DNA of 64,000 nucleotides from Stictocephala bisonia (lineage: Eukaryota > Arthropoda > Insecta > Hemiptera > Membracidae): positions 372,001-436,000 of the forward strand of contig JAQJVL010000578.1 of the NCBI GenBank assembly GCA_035578905.1, in the 5' to 3' direction. Position 1 is the stretch's first letter. Each line of letters starts with the position of its first letter. The notes under the pieces were generated by a model. The model was not told where the DNA came from. It was given only the letters and a program-made list of their open reading frames with translations, and made no database searches. The position numbers and the translations under genes were made by a program. Of this stretch, positions 1-13,329 are shown in pieces.

Positions 1-1830
1 TATGAGGAATAACAAGACTTAATGTAATATAGAGTATCGAGTTCCTACTTTGTACTAATACAAAATGGAAGCTATTTTTAGTTTTCAAAGTTTATTGTCT
101 TAAAATGTATAATTTTTAAAAAAATTACAAAATAAAAAATGCACAATTTTATTTCCTCAAAGATGGTATAAAGATCGAATCATTAATAACTGATAATTTA
201 TAATGTTTGTAATACAAAATATGCTAATATTGTGGCAATATTATCCAACTATCAGGTACTGTATCACAAAAAATAAAAAAATATCAGTTCGATATGAACA
301 ATCTTTTCAGCATGTTTTAAGAAATCAAATTTTGAAATTTTCGTGTATCTTGTAGTTTTTGATTTATAATTTTTTAAGATATTGAGCTTAAAAAACTAAA
401 ATTAGCCGTCGCTTTAAACTGGAATAAAGTAAGTACTTGATATTCTGTACTGTATTAGGTCTCATTATTCCTCCTCATACATGTACGAGGTTTGAAGATG
501 ATATATTGAGGGGCTATTAAGATATAATGAATTTTAAAGAAAACACATTCCAACAGACGGACGGGAAAATAAGCGCTTTCGGATATATGTTCATAGGAAG
601 TTTTTTCTGAGTTTTTCATGTAATTAATCATATCCCGAAGTCTTGGAGGGTTTTTTATGAACAACCTGAATATTGCTGTTGATTCTCTCTTTTTATGGAA
701 TAAGTATTGCATATTCCACCTGTAATATTAGTAAACGTGCTATTTCATAATATTTTTATCTTATCATGTTTCTAAATTATACTTCTCAGTAATTTATTGT
801 TTTTATTGAATTAGTTTTGTTGTTAGCAAAGACAATTTGAAGATCTTAACTTTTTCCATGGTGATATTCTACTTATGAAACATTTTACTGCACATTAGTA
901 ATTGGGCCATCGCCAATTTTAGTGCTCATATCATAAATAAATAATTCCATCAACGAAGTTGACCACCCAATTTAGGGCTATCGTTCTAGGTAATACGAAT
1001 TATTCAGATCCCAATCCGATGCTATTCTAGATCGATGACTAGCAGCATTCATTGTGTGCAGATGGACCTTTCACCGCAGTTACCGCACTGGATTGCACTA
1101 CTCCCACTAACCAGGGGGCAGTGAAAGTCCCTCCCCCTCCTTTTGGACTGCTCACGAAGCTTATTTAAGGAAGTATGGTTGTTTTAAAAATCATTAGATA
1201 TCAAACAAAATAAGAAGAATGGGGCCATATTTATTGAATAGCCGTGATTACATCTTAGGTTGTAGGGCACTGGGTCACGTTGGTGTAAACATTGCGTCTA
1301 ATATTGTATAAATAGTAAAAATAGTTGTTAAAAACAATTCTAAACATTTGTTATATTTCTTTAGATTATCTTGAAAATTTTGATGGATGAAGATTTTTTA
1401 TCATAGAGATACATTAAGAAAGGATTTTTCGCAATTCTATTATAAATAGCCTATAAAGAACTCTTTCGTCTTAGAAAAACAAAATTAAAACTAGATTAAC
1501 AATATATTAACAAAACAGAATGAGTTTAAAAAATATGTGTTTCGTAGGATGTTAGTGATGTAATATGAGATATAGAGTATCAGTAAACTTACCTTAGAAT
1601 ACAAGCCCAGTAACACAATACACAAGAAAACAAATACAAACACAATACTACATAACAAATTGTACGAGTAAAAGTATGTCTTTATCCAGTTAATATTTCG
1701 TTAAAAAGAAACATGATATGAATTTTAGTAGATAGTTAAACTCAATTATACAGTGGTCTTGTCTGAAAATATATGCCCTTCTTTTTTAAACAGGCTTGTA
1801 ATAAGAAGATCTCCAATCACGGTAATGGGA
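1..1830. other. AT-rich intergenic stretch, no gene seen
   Basis: This is low-complexity AT-rich sequence with scattered stops in all frames and no recognisable protein. A more GC-rich patch at about 1030-1165 has sharp edges and may be a transposon remnant, but I found no second copy in the window. Confidence 0.5.
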
Positions 1831-1831
1831 A

Positions 1832-2998
1832 AGTGGGTTTTAAAGTGGCATTAGTAATAATTGGCTTTCAAGTGGTAGCAGTAGCAGTGCGGTTTAAGTG
1901 GTAGTAGTAAAATTGGAGTTAAAGTGGTAGTAGTAACAATAGGGTTGAAGTGGTAGTAGTAACAGTGAGGTTAAAGTGGCAGTAGTAGCAGTGGGGTTTA
2001 AGTGGTAGTAGTAGCAGTGGGGTTAAAGTGGTAGTAGTAGCAGTGGGGTTTAAGTGGTAATAGTAGCAGTGGGTTTGAAGTGGTAGGAGTAACAGTGGGG
2101 TTAAAGTGGTAGTAGTAACAGTGGGGTTTAAAAGGTAGTAGTAACAGTGGGGTTGATGTGATAGTAATAAAAGTAGGGTTAAAGTGGTAGTAGTAGTAAC
2201 AGTGGTGTTGAAGTGGTAGTAGTAGCCGTGGTGTTAAAGTGGTAGTAGTAACAGTGGAGTTGAAGTGTTGGTAGTAGTAACAGTGTGGTTAAAGTGGTAG
2301 TAGTAACAGTAGGGTAAAAGTGGTGGCAGTAGTAACAATGGTGTTGAAGTGGTAGTAGTAACAGTGGGGTTAAAGTGGTAGTAGTAGCAGTGGTGTTAAA
2401 GTGGTTGTAGTAACAGTGGGGTTGAAGTGCTAGCAGTAACAATGGGGTTAAAGTGGTAGTATTAACAATGGGGTTGAAGTGGTATTAGTAACAATGGGGT
2501 TTAAGTGGTAGTAGTAACAGTGGGGTTGCAGTGGTAGTAGTAGCAGTGGTGTTAAAGTGGTAGTAGTAGCAGTGGTGTTAAAGTGGTGGTAGTAACAGTG
2601 GGGTTGAAGTGGTGGTAGTAGTAACAGTGGGGTTAAAGTGGTGGTAGTAGTAACAGTGGGGTTGAAGTGCTAGCAGTAACAATGGGGTTAAAGTGGTAGT
2701 ATTAACAATGGGGTTGAAGTGGTATTAGTAACAGTGGGGTTTAAGTGGTAGTAGTAACAGTGGGGTTAAAGTGGTAGTAGTAGCAGTGGTGTTAAAGTGG
2801 TAGTAGTAACAGTGGGGTTAAAGTGGTAGTAGTAACAGTGGGGTTAAAGTGTAGAACCAATAGTGGGGTTGAAGTAATAGTAGCAGGAATAGGATTGAAG
2901 TGATAGCAGCAACAATTGATTTGAAGTGGTAGTGGTAGTCACGATTGGGTTAAAGTGGTACTAGCAACAATCAGGTTGAAGTGGTGGTAGCAGCAATG
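1832..2998. repeat. 26-bp minisatellite array
   Basis: A degenerate tandem array of about 45 copies. The unit is 26 bp, built around GGTTAAAGTGG followed by TAGTAGTAACAGTGG, with 29-bp variants made by one extra TAG triplet. The plus strand is G/T/A-rich and almost free of C. An 87-residue Thr/Leu-rich frame on the minus strand (2179-2442) is a by-product of the array and not a gene. Confidence 0.92.
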
Positions 2999-3074
2999 GA
3001 GTAATTATTTCGTGGTTGGTTGTATAGCAATCAATCGCTTTTTTCTCTCAGTTGTAGCCGCTCAAATGTTTCCC

Positions 3075-3745
3075 TTAACATGCCTTAAAAGTAGCTAAGT
3101 ACTTAAGTAGCATTCAAAAGTAGCTTTAACATGCCTTAAAAGTAGCTAAGTACTTAAGTAGCATTCAAAGGTAGCCTTAACATGCCTTAAAAGTAGCTAA
3201 GTACTTAAGTAGCATTCAAAGGTAGCCTTAACATGCCTTAAAAGTAGTTAAGTACTTAAGTAGCATTCAAAGGTAGCCTTAACATGCCTTAAAAGTAGTT
3301 AAGTACTTAAGTAGCACTCAAAAGTAGCCTTAACATGCCTTAAAAGTATTTAAGTACTTAAGTAGCACTCAAAAGTAGCCTTAACATGCCTTAAAAATAG
3401 TTAAGTACTTAAGTAGCATTCAAAGGTAGCCTTAACATGCCTTAAAAGTAGCAAAGTACTTAAGTAGTACTCAAATGTAGGCTTAACTGCCTTAAAAGTA
3501 GCAAAGTACTTAAGTAGTACTCAAATGTAGGCTTAACATGCCTTAAAAGTAGTTAAGTACTTAAGTAGCATTCAAAGGTAGCCTTAACATGCCTTAAAAG
3601 TAGTTAAATACTTAAGTAGCATTCAAAGGTAGCCTTAACATGCCTTAAAAGTAGTTAAGTACTTAAGTAGCATTCAAAGGTAGCCTTAACATGCCTTAAA
3701 AGTAGTTAAATACTTAAGTAGCATTCAAAAATAGCCTTAACATGT
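3075..3745. repeat. 51-bp tandem array with internal palindrome
   Basis: About 13 copies of a 51-bp unit begin only about 75 bp after the preceding minisatellite ends. Each unit carries TTAACATGCCTTAAAAGTAG followed by the perfect palindrome TAAGTACTTA or a one-base variant of it. Spacing of the CATGCC word at 3079, 3130, 3181 and 3232 gives the exact period. Units differ by a few substitutions. Confidence 0.93.
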
Positions 3746-4640
3746 CCAACGCCATCCAACTGTTATATATACAACTCTCTCCACGAAACGTACTCTATCA
3801 ATTGTCCTATCTCTAGAGGAAACCAACCCACCACAACTATTAACGAGGATATCCCACCCTACTCAACAAACATGTTAAAAACGACCCTCCTGTGACAACT
3901 ACTCAACCAATCAATCTTACTTCCAAAAGTCTTGACAAGTTTTTTATTCGAACGTTACTTATGTATAACAATTATGATGAGGCTTATCACCTTTGGCATG
4001 AGCTTTTCATGACTTTGTTTCACTCACCTTTCTTGGTGGGCCTTCTCACCCTGTAAACACAGACATGTAGACGACCAAAATATATTGTGTAAGTAGAGTC
4101 ATGTTAAATTGAAACATGATTTAGCAGTATATTTACTGAAATAAATTGGAGGATATAATCAGTTATTATGATAATTATATTAACAATGATATTATAGCGA
4201 GTCATTGGATTTAATGAAGTCACTGTCCGATGAAATTTAGTTTATATGGAACATTATTTTACCATCAAGTAATCTCAGTTATAGGATTATATACCACTGA
4301 CTTACTGAAGATAGTCTAATACGTAGCTTTCGACTATTGCCTACAGTTACTGCATCCTAAGAGTAGAGATAAAAGGTAGCTCTACTCCTTACAGAAGGTA
4401 CTGAAACAATTATGATACAACTGACCTACCATTTCAACCAGTAAATTGTAATGATTTACTACATAGCGCTCTCACTGTACTGGCTAATGTGAAGATAACG
4501 GAAGTTATGAGTCGTGTGGGCTGTCACAAGTTGTCAGATGCCTACTGGGTAGCGAGGCGTGGAAGACGGCTTTACAAATTACTGCAGACGTAGAACTGCG
4601 TCAAATGTGTCATGCGTTTCTTTACACGAGTGACTAGACG
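3746..4640. other. Intergenic, no gene seen
   Basis: Unique-looking sequence between the arrays and the first copy of dispersed repeat family A. No coding exon, RNA gene or mobile-element end is recognisable. Confidence 0.45.
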
Positions 4641-5490
4641 TCAAATACCCACAATTATATATATATGGTTTGTTGTCAGCTACCATTTGTTAATTATATA
4701 GCTGCGATGTATATTTGGATAAATATCCAAAAGTCATTATTATATATTCATTGATTATAAAATTTAAAGTGATCTGTAACAAAGCTAAGACCAATCCATC
4801 GAGCCATCTAACACCTGCCTCAATAATTCTGTGTATGCTGGCTAATCCCTCCGTAAGAGCGCAGGGGACACTCTGTACCTATGTGACCTATTGTTTGGAT
4901 AGGCTACCCGCAATCATATGACTGATCTAGTGACAATCCCCATTTATATATCCAAAATATTTAAGTAATCCACAATTATTACTTTCATTTAAAACAGTGC
5001 TTATTTATCAGCCGGCACTGTGTCATAGTGCTCACCTGGGAACAAAGTAATGGGGCCGTTGGCACTGACACAGCGTCCACTGTGTCATAGTGCTCAATTG
5101 GGAACAAGGTAATGGAGCCGTTGGCACTGACACAGCGTCCACTGTGTCATAGTGCTCACTTGGGAACAAAGTAATAGGGCCGTTGGCACTGACACAGCGT
5201 CCACTGATTGGTTGCAATCGACGTGAATACCACTAGAGAAGTCTAGGATGTCTGTGTGGGATAGTTTACATGATTCGAGTGGTGTACTGAGTATCAGGCT
5301 TGTCAGTTTACCGAAAATCAGACTAATAAGTCCCTTATATGCTCTGGCTATTGTGACATTAATAAATTGCCTTTTATATGGAACAGCTGACATTAATTAA
5401 AAACATAAAACAATAAATACACTCGTTCATCTACACTCATAACACTCAATCATCTCCTATTTTCACCTTTGTCTTGACGATCGGTGATTT
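4640..5490. repeat. Dispersed repeat family A, copy 1
   Basis: Blocks of this segment recur elsewhere in the window. They include the TTTGTTGTCAGCTAC word, GCTAATCCCTCCGTAA, the ATGTGACCTATTGTTTG block, AGAGAAGTCTAGGATGTC and the ACTCGTTCATCTACACTCAT tail. Related copies lie at 13330-13760, 14615-14700 and 58415-58850. No coding capacity is visible, so this is an old non-autonomous interspersed repeat of unknown class. It carries its own internal 62-bp tandem expansion. Confidence 0.7.
5016..5205. repeat. 62-bp tandem repeat x3 inside family A
   Basis: Three nearly identical 62-bp units start at 5016, 5078 and 5140. Each contains CACTGTGTCATAGTGCTCA, GGGAACAAAGTAAT and GCCGTTGGCACTGACACAG. 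The stop-free minus-strand frames here are products of the array. Confidence 0.92.
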
Positions 5491-8140
5491 GCTAATAAAT
5501 AAACAGATACAAATAAATGATGTGAATCCAGCTTCTAAGCTTTCCGGTTCAATTCAGAACATGCAAAATTAAATATTTAAAAAGGCTTTGAATCTAAAAC
5601 GAACAGTAAAACTTATAAACATTGCCTTAAAAAAAGAAAAGCTGAATGAAAATTAATAATTGGCCCAGTTTTAATTCAAAATTTCGAATTATTCCACTAG
5701 TACACGTGGCTATTAAGTAATAAAAAATTTCTTATTGTTTAAATTCTCTCATTGTTCATATTTTTTTAGTTTTTCCTTTTGTTAGAACTGTCAAAACTTG
5801 TTAGAACTCCTTTTGTTCATATTTGTCAGAACTGACGATTACAAAATATTTAAATAACAATTTAGTTGAAATCTGATGAAACAAATTTCTTGTTGAAGAA
5901 TAACTAAATAACGGTTATTTCTTACTTTCCCCACTGGAATTTATCTAAAGTATGAGAAGAGAGTCATTAGCGAGTGAATCTGAATTAACTTGTTAGATCA
6001 ATCCACGAACCATGTTTTTGCAATCTCCTGGAACTCGCAAAATGAGTTTCTAGAAAATTGGCCTTAATTGGCGAAATGTGCATTCAATTTAGCAGAAAAA
6101 AAATATTAACTCGTTTTATTGTATAAACAGATTGTAATACAAGTCATAAAGGGTCCATAAGTTTAAACAATAATATTCAAAAATAATCTCGGTATTTTCA
6201 ATAAAATAGTTTAGTACCTCATCCACCGATTTCCTCCCCTCATCCATCTCCAAATCCTGAGGGATAGATGTAGTAATTATTACAACAAATTTACAAGGAT
6301 TTACATCAATATTTTGAACACAAAATGTTCCGTTTTAGTTTTATAACATGTTTATCAACTTTTTTTCCAAATAACTTCGTAACAGTTCTTTCTTTTTCTT
6401 ATAAATTTGGCGTTTGTTGGATAAATAATTTTCTTTGATTTGTATTTGCTTTCTATTTTTGATTATTTATGCTGTTCTCATTTTTATTCTTCTAAAATTA
6501 TTTTCTATCTTAAATTATGGTAGGTCAACTATTTCTATTATTTTTCATCAAATGAATGGATACTGAAACTAAATAACAAAAACTCCTCTGTGGAACAATA
6601 GGCCAACAAATCCAACCTTTAAGACTTAAATTTTAAACATAACTTGACAGAATGGTTGCTAAATAAAGAGATTGAACTGGTTGTGTGTGATACGGTCATT
6701 AAGTCGTAATATGGCATAGATTTAGTATAATAATTGACTATAGGCTGATAAAGGTAATGCAGTAGACGCGCAACTGTACTGCTATCTAACGGTGATTGTT
6801 TTAAAATAAGCATCCAAAGAAGTAATAGAACTGTTTGGCGTACTACTAGCTAAGCTTTTAATTATTTCAGCTTATGCTGGAGAGATACAGAGAGAGAGGG
6901 ATAAATAGAGATAGATAGAGAGAGGCTACTGACATTACCTATTAAAACTGAACATGGACTAATTTTACCGATCTTAACAACCGGTTCTATGGGACCCATT
7001 TGACCGGTCAGTCTTCTTGTTTCTATGGTCAATTGTATAAGTCATGGGGAATGCACCAAATTGCAATATGATGCAAGTGACAGACGCTTCAATTCATAGG
7101 CCTCGTCGTATTGAATGGTGGACGTGATATTTTCAAGAAACAGACTCAATAAATCACGATGATTACCCAGGGATCATCTGACCGACCTGTCAGGGCAGGG
7201 AATGTTGATAGATTGATGGCGGAGACTTGAACGCTGGAGTAGTCGATAGTTCTGAGGTAGTGGAGGCACATATGGTGTTATTCACCACTCGTTAACAACA
7301 GAAAACGCCTAAATTTTTTGTTTTTTAGGTTCATTTTTAGATGAGTATTTTAATTAAAATAAATAAAAAATATTCTCAGTATCTCCAATAAATTGTTTTC
7401 CTTTAGTGAGGAGTCTCACCTACCTTATAGGTAAGTAAACTATTTTATTGAAAATACTGAGAATATTTTTAAGTACTACTATTTAAATTTACAAAATGCC
7501 TGTTAAAAACGCTTTGTGGCTTGCATTACGAAATGTTTCTACAGTAAATAAGGGATCTTGCTTGTTGCTTTAAAGAGTTTTACCAACAATATAACCTATG
7601 TTTGTTTAAAACCACTCTAATTGCGATCAAAAAGTTTTTCTGCATCTAAACCCCAATATTGGACTGATTTCTATGTGTATTTTTCACCTATAAAAATTGA
7701 GAATATAAAAGAATGAAAGACCAAAAATACTAATGAAAAAGATATTCATATATTCCAAGAAAAAATTAACAATAATATATATACTAAGGTCGCAAGGGTT
7801 AGTACTTCCTTTACATTATCTTTGTAACGTTTGTCTGTAAAAAAACTACTTTATACAATAAAACAGTATTAGAACAGACGTTTATAAATGTATGACCCAT
7901 TTGTAGGTGTTCACAGACCAAAGAGAAACAAGATAGTTTTCTTATGGCTGCAGCGAACACCACAGTGGCAGTCATTCTTGTAAATGCACCTAAAATGCAA
8001 ATTCTTGTAAATCTTTTGTCATAATTACTACATTCATCCTTCAGAATTTGGAGGCGAATGGGGGGAGGAAATTGACAACAGTGCTAACTCTGCCATCCAA
8101 CTTTGAGAAAAAACTACGATTTTCGATAGTCGCCAATTTA
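5490..8140. other. AT-rich intergenic stretch, no gene seen
   Basis: No coding exon is recognised. The stretch contains a GA-rich simple repeat (about 6878-6928) and copies of a short motif reading AATATTCTCAGTATTTTCAA: a single copy near 6182-6213 and an inverted pair at 7365-7398 and 7438-7471. These look like remnants of small inverted-repeat elements. Confidence 0.45.
7365..7471. repeat. Short inverted repeat with third copy at 6182
   Basis: The left arm (7365-7398) and right arm (7438-7471) are reverse complements around AATATTCTCAGTAT, separated by about 40 bp. A diverged single copy lies at 6182-6213. It may be a small MITE remnant. Confidence 0.5.
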
Positions 8141-8240
8141 TTAACTACTCGTAGTTGACACCCCAAAATTCTATAACTCGACACCCATTCAGCACACTAT
8201 TGAACGTGACCTCTGTTTCTTTCTTCTCTATGAGGTACTT
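8140..8240. repeat. Dispersed repeat family B, copy 1
   Basis: Shares TTGACACCCCA, AACTCGACAC and ACCTCTGTTTCTTTCTTCTC-type words with 18145-18240 in the same orientation. The class is unknown and it is non-coding. Confidence 0.55.
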
Positions 8241-8523
8241 ATTCCTAAAGATGGAGAGATTCAATAGAATAGATTTACAATAGTCTTACATTCCTTGCGA
8301 GAATATATTGTTAGAACCTACGAATTGTGAACAACTGTGGTATTGTGATAACAAATTACCAGACTATTTTCATACGTATTAGGATTTCAATAATTGGAAA
8401 TTAATGGTCCTACCATCTATTTCCCTTTCCCATATGGCGTATTTCAAGCTATGTACTAAAAGTTGAATCAGTCCGTTGCTTTAACCGTTGATTATGTTAT
8501 TATTTTTTACAAACACTTATCTC

Positions 8524-8908
8524 ATGTAATAGGAATATTGGGCTATTATTTATCTGCTCATTCTCCATAGAATGTTTATCTGTGTGGGGAAATTATTCAG
8601 ATAAAATAAGGGAGAAAGGTGCAAATGATTTATAAGAACCAGGATTCAAACTTGCGCTATTTCTAACTCAGTGCCAAAGTCCCAACGCCTTAGACTACTT
8701 GCCAGCGGCTCTCGCAAAAAATGTAATATTGGGCCATTATTTTTTGCTCATTCTCCATGGACTGTTTATCTGTGTGGGGAACTTATTCAGTCAAAATAAG
8801 GGAGAAAGGTGCATATTATTGATAAGAACCAGGGTTCAAACTTGCGCTATTTCTAACTCAGTGCCAAAGTCCCAACCACTTGCCAGCGGCTCTCCCAAAA
8901 AATGTAAT
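8524..8908. repeat. ~197-bp direct tandem duplication
   Basis: Two adjacent copies (8524-8720 and about 8721-8908) share most of their sequence, including TCTGTGTGGGGAA, ATAAGGGAGAAAGGTGCA and CTATTTCTAACTCAGTGCCA. The second copy has a 9-bp deletion that removes part of the tRNA-like box A. Each copy carries the tRNA-derived head described separately. Confidence 0.88.
8639..8712 (-). repeat. tRNA-derived SINE head / tRNA-Leu/Ser-like pseudogene
   Basis: Read on the minus strand, an A-box-like TGGCAAGTAGTCTAAGG (8703-8687) is followed about 50 bp later by a B-box-like AAGTTTGAATCCT (8653-8641). That is the internal RNA polymerase III promoter arrangement of a tRNA with a long variable arm (Leu or Ser type). 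The acceptor stem does not pair well and no credible anticodon loop forms, so it is not a functional tRNA. A second, box-A-damaged copy lies at 8831-8890. Confidence 0.55.
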
Positions 8909-8910
8909 TG

Positions 8911-8990
8911 TCACTAATTTGGTCACTAATAAAATTAGTTATCACTAATTTGGTCACTAATAAAATTAGTTATCACTAATTTGGTCAGTT
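8911..8990. repeat. 31-bp tandem repeat x2.6
   Basis: TCACTAATTTGGTCACTAA starts at 8911, 8942 and 8973, an exact 31-bp period directly after the 197-bp duplication. Each unit is partly self-complementary (ACTAATT / AATTAGT). Confidence 0.9.
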
Positions 8991-11900
8991 AGTGATGTCA
9001 GCGACTATCTAAACTGCATCATATTTGTATGAGACTACACTAGTGCTCCACTACTGGACCCAAAAACTACTAATAATGAGAGACAATAAATAATTTAGCA
9101 TTGGATGAGAAATCTAGGTGTTTATTATAATATATAAAATAAATACTTCAAAGTATTTTATGATATAAATTGTAAAAAAACATTAGTCATGCATATTTTT
9201 AAATTTCATAAGATTGAAATGACTTCTATCAATCGGTTTGGAAGTTGTTTTATTAAAATTCTATAGAGCTTGTACATTGAAAGTTACTGATGTGGTGGTA
9301 ATTATTCCGAAATATCAAATTAATTGAATATTTTTGATATAGTAAATAATATGGTTTATACAATTGTTTGAAATTCTTTGATACATTTTTTCTCAATATC
9401 TCCAATATACCTAATCGTAGTTTACCTAATATTCTATCAATTTGACATTCCAGATAAAAAATGTACTTTACAATTAATTTCAAGTGCAACATAATGTGTA
9501 TTTACACTGCTGCTGTTTCCCAAAGCTGGACTCCAATTTATTAAAATACCTTCTCATTAATTTGCTAATTACAATATTTGTTGTATGAAAATAACTTGTC
9601 ATTTTGAAACAAATTACAGACCAACATATTTGAAATTTTAACTACTGTAAATATGAAAATATAAAATCTATCGAAGTAACCATTTCCATGCCGAATATAC
9701 TTAAATGTGTCATTTACTATTATATCTTTATGTAACAATCGAACAATAATTTATGTAACTTTTATGTTGGGGTGTTTATAAATATGTTATACTTGTAATA
9801 TAAACTTGTGGAGGTAAGTTTTAAACAGGCAATAGTAAACTAAAATAAGTTTTAAAATAAATGTATAAATTACTCTTGTGGAGGAAGTTCATAAAAGTTT
9901 GTAAGTTTTCTTGGTATTCCATTGTTCAAAAACTTCGACAGTGAATTCTTTTTAATTTTGTAATATAACTAATAATTTATATTAGTCATTTATGTATGCA
10001 ATTAATCGCATGTTGATTTTTACTGAAATTAAAGGTCAATTACTAAATTAAATTACCTAAACTAACGTTTTATAGAAGTAACCTTTTTTAGTTTTTACGG
10101 TGGTAAAACCCCGATGGGGTTTCCCAATAACTTAAAATCCTTGCAGTAGAATATTTAATATTCTTACTAATTTTTACACTTGTTTAGTTGAAGTTGTTTT
10201 GATATTGTACATATTCCAAATTATCAGTTGTTAGTTCAGTAGTAGCTTGTATAAATAAATGACAACAATGTTTATTTCTCATCCCAAGACATCACTTTCC
10301 TAACTCGAAATTACCACGTAGCTGGCAAATGAAGATTCTTGGTGCGCTTTTTTTCAGTTTTTCTCAGAAACTGCAATTGGAGCGAGGGCACGCACTGTTA
10401 CGCCCCTTCTCTATAGCAGAGCACACAATAATTGCCACCCAAGAGCGAGGGGAAAGGGGTAATTGCCTGGAGAAAGCAAGTGGTCATATCCCAGTCTGCT
10501 TGTCTGGTCCTAGAGTCAACCCTATCTTGTCTCCGGAAGTTCCATCTCTTGGGAATGGTGAAATGAGAAATTTTAAAAACTACCGACCAATTATATTCCG
10601 TCATATTTTCTAAAATAAACATTTTTTATTCTTCCCTACAACAGTGCAAATTGTAAACAACAATGAAAATGTATGTGAAAAAAATTTAAAATCAACATTT
10701 CTAAGGTTCAGATGTTTTGTGCTCGCGGAACCATTTGAGTATCTTAACTATACAACTAAGCGATAATTTTGGATTAATTAAATATTAAATCTCCAAAATA
10801 TATAGTAAAAATATACATAATAAATCAGTGAACAATTATTCACTGATATATTATATTGAGTGGAACTCCTAACTAGAACTATTAAACAGGACACATAACC
10901 ATATTAAATCGGATCATTATGTTATTTAATAACACATTATATACCATCCTATTTTCTACAGTACACTGTTATATTCTGCAAAAAAATTCATCCTATACCT
11001 CTAAATAAATATAGCCCCTAAGATCAAAGCTACTAATAATAGGATCATTATGCGATATATTTTATCTATGTATATGATAGCATCGTTTTGCTGTACTTAT
11101 GTAAACCCTGTAACATTTAATTTGCTTAGGTTATCACTTGGAATTGCGGATGGCATATTAGTTGGGTTATACATGCAAACAGTCTTCATAGCCTGGATAT
11201 TTTCGACTTTAGTAGGTTTCTAGGGTTGCTGAAAGTATCATATAATTCTTGTATGTTTGGCTAAATTCACACTCAGCTAGTTTACCTGATTTATCGAGTT
11301 GATTGTTATTTACTCAAAATGCATGTTTGAAAGCTTGATTGTTGAATTAGCCGGTTTCATTGGGTAGTGATGGGTTGTTTGGGTGAAAGGGAGGGGGGTA
11401 GACACACATTAAAATTTAATATTTTACACAGTATATTTGTTTCTGTGTATATTATACACAGTATATTCTACACACATAATTAATACACAAAACAGTATAT
11501 TTAATATACTGTATATGTACATTGGGTTCTACACGCTTTACGTGCTAAACGCGTTGCAGTAAGGCCTACGATCGTGTGACAATGCAAAACTGTAACGAGA
11601 AAGAACACCTTATATTTAATTATGTGATCAAATATTACCCTGTTCGATATTACCCTACATCGAACAATGAATGGTAACAAAGGCTTTGATCGGTCGGTAT
11701 TGGGTGTGATATTTGTGATTTACCTTATTTTAGTACTTTACTTTTAGGGAAACTATTTTATTAATAATCTCCACTTTCTTGGCACGCACACAGAGCCTGT
11801 AAATATTATGTGTACCATGGTTCATGATCCAAAGCCTTATAGTTTTTGAGAAACTGTGATATGATGGTCAAGGGTATTTAGTTTTTATCAACTTAAATAA

Positions 11901-12860
11901 ACTTATAATGTTTATAGTGTTAACCAACTTAGTTAACGAAATTTATTAACTCACAGAGCAAAAACTATGAGATGTGGTTTACATACAAATCACGTCATGG
12001 AACTCAGTCTAAATGATTTTAATCTTTTAAGGATTTATTTGGATGTACATAACATCAGGTTAAGGGTCTGAAAACTTGAAACTTTGTGGTCAGTATGTAA
12101 TATATTGATACCGGAAACACTAGTTAGTCACATAGGAATTACTATTTTTCAAACCACTATACACTGTGTGACTTTGTAATATTATTGTAGACTCCAGTTA
12201 CTCACACTCAATGTGATCAGCCAGTTTATGTGACAACTCCAGCAGTCATTTCTTGTACTCCTGGAGCGTGTCGGCCCCGTTTGACCTGCCTTTCACTGCC
12301 TATGCGAGCATTTGCTCTGGAAAGCATCTATGACTTTCTCACAATGATTTATTACGTCATCACCTTGCCATCTACTTACCCCTCATTGAATGTGTGAGAT
12401 AAGGCCTAACCGGAAGTGAAAGTGAGATTAGGTCGATGGTGGTTGTAAAATTACGTTCAAAATTAACGACTCAATTGTTCGTACTCTTCCTGAACACTGG
12501 GTCATTACATTTAACTGACCAGCCACGGCTGTGATGTAGCAGTTTGTCTTTGTAAGGGCTGATAACAAAAGCCTATTACAATTTATGTTAATTCAAGAAA
12601 TTTTTTATGTAATTATGGAAGAATAAAGACATGACTATCTTTAAAGAGAAGAAACGTAAATTACATTGAAAATAAAATGACAAAAATACTATGGTAGACA
12701 ACATTTTACATAAATTACTAAAAGGCTTATTTATTCATGACATTTTTAATGTATATTCAAATTATCAGGTTTACGTGCACCTACTTTGATGGTATATGGT
12801 TAAATCTTCCTACTTATCTTGATATAATGCCTACACTAAATTGAGTGAGCAGTTTTTAAC
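8990..12860. other. AT-rich intergenic stretch, no supported gene
   Basis: No gene is recognised. The only longer open frame is a 94-codon one at 10329-10613 in a locally GC-richer patch. It resembles nothing I know and has an equally open antisense frame, so I do not call it. A 9-bp perfect stem-loop (10824-10847) and TACACAGTATAT-type short repeats (about 11420-11515) are present. Confidence 0.4.
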
Positions 12861-12945
12861 TGTTCGGAAGGGTAGTTGATAAACACTCTACTCCATAATC
12901 TAAAGTTTCTAACTTCGATCCCAATCAGTCACGTAAATTTTGGAA
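12860..12945 (+). repeat. tRNA-derived SINE head
   Basis: A box-A-like GGTAGTTGATAAACA (12871-12885) is followed about 40 bp later by a box-B-like AACTTCGATCCCAAT (12911-12925). A CTCCATAATC anticodon-loop-like segment lies between them. The order and spacing fit a tRNA-derived SINE promoter. The downstream body and tail could not be delimited, and stem pairing is too poor for a functional tRNA. Confidence 0.5.
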
Positions 12946-13329
12946 GGGAACAGCTGATAGCAACAGCTGTTCATTTGTCATTGGGTTATAAATTCTGACA
13001 CTTTATGAGAAATTGTCGGTCTTGGTTTGTACCAAAGAATATTCGCTCATAAACGCTCATCATGCTCATAGATGCTTGATTATGATTGCCTTAAGGATGA
13101 ATAAAAGTGAGTAATTAGTAAAATAGATAACGTAGGCAATGTAAAACATTCCTCTATTGATGGTTGGAGAGGAAAATAATAATTGGCTACTACCTAAAAA
13201 TATAAATTAAGCTTCTTAATTATGCATATTGTGACAGGTATATTAGCATGGATTTCAACAAAGCAAACTACACTAAATTGCTTTCTAACAAATTACAAGA
13301 GGAATATAAAACATGACTTATAATAAGTT

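Noticed and set aside
8639..8712. Functional tRNA-Leu/Ser gene
   Set aside because: Box A and B are present but acceptor and anticodon stems do not pair, and the copy lies within a duplicated repeat.
10329..10622. 94-codon ORF and its antisense 74-codon ORF as a small gene
   Set aside because: No homology recognised, both strands open, no splice or promoter signals tied to it; possibly an old GC-rich repeat.
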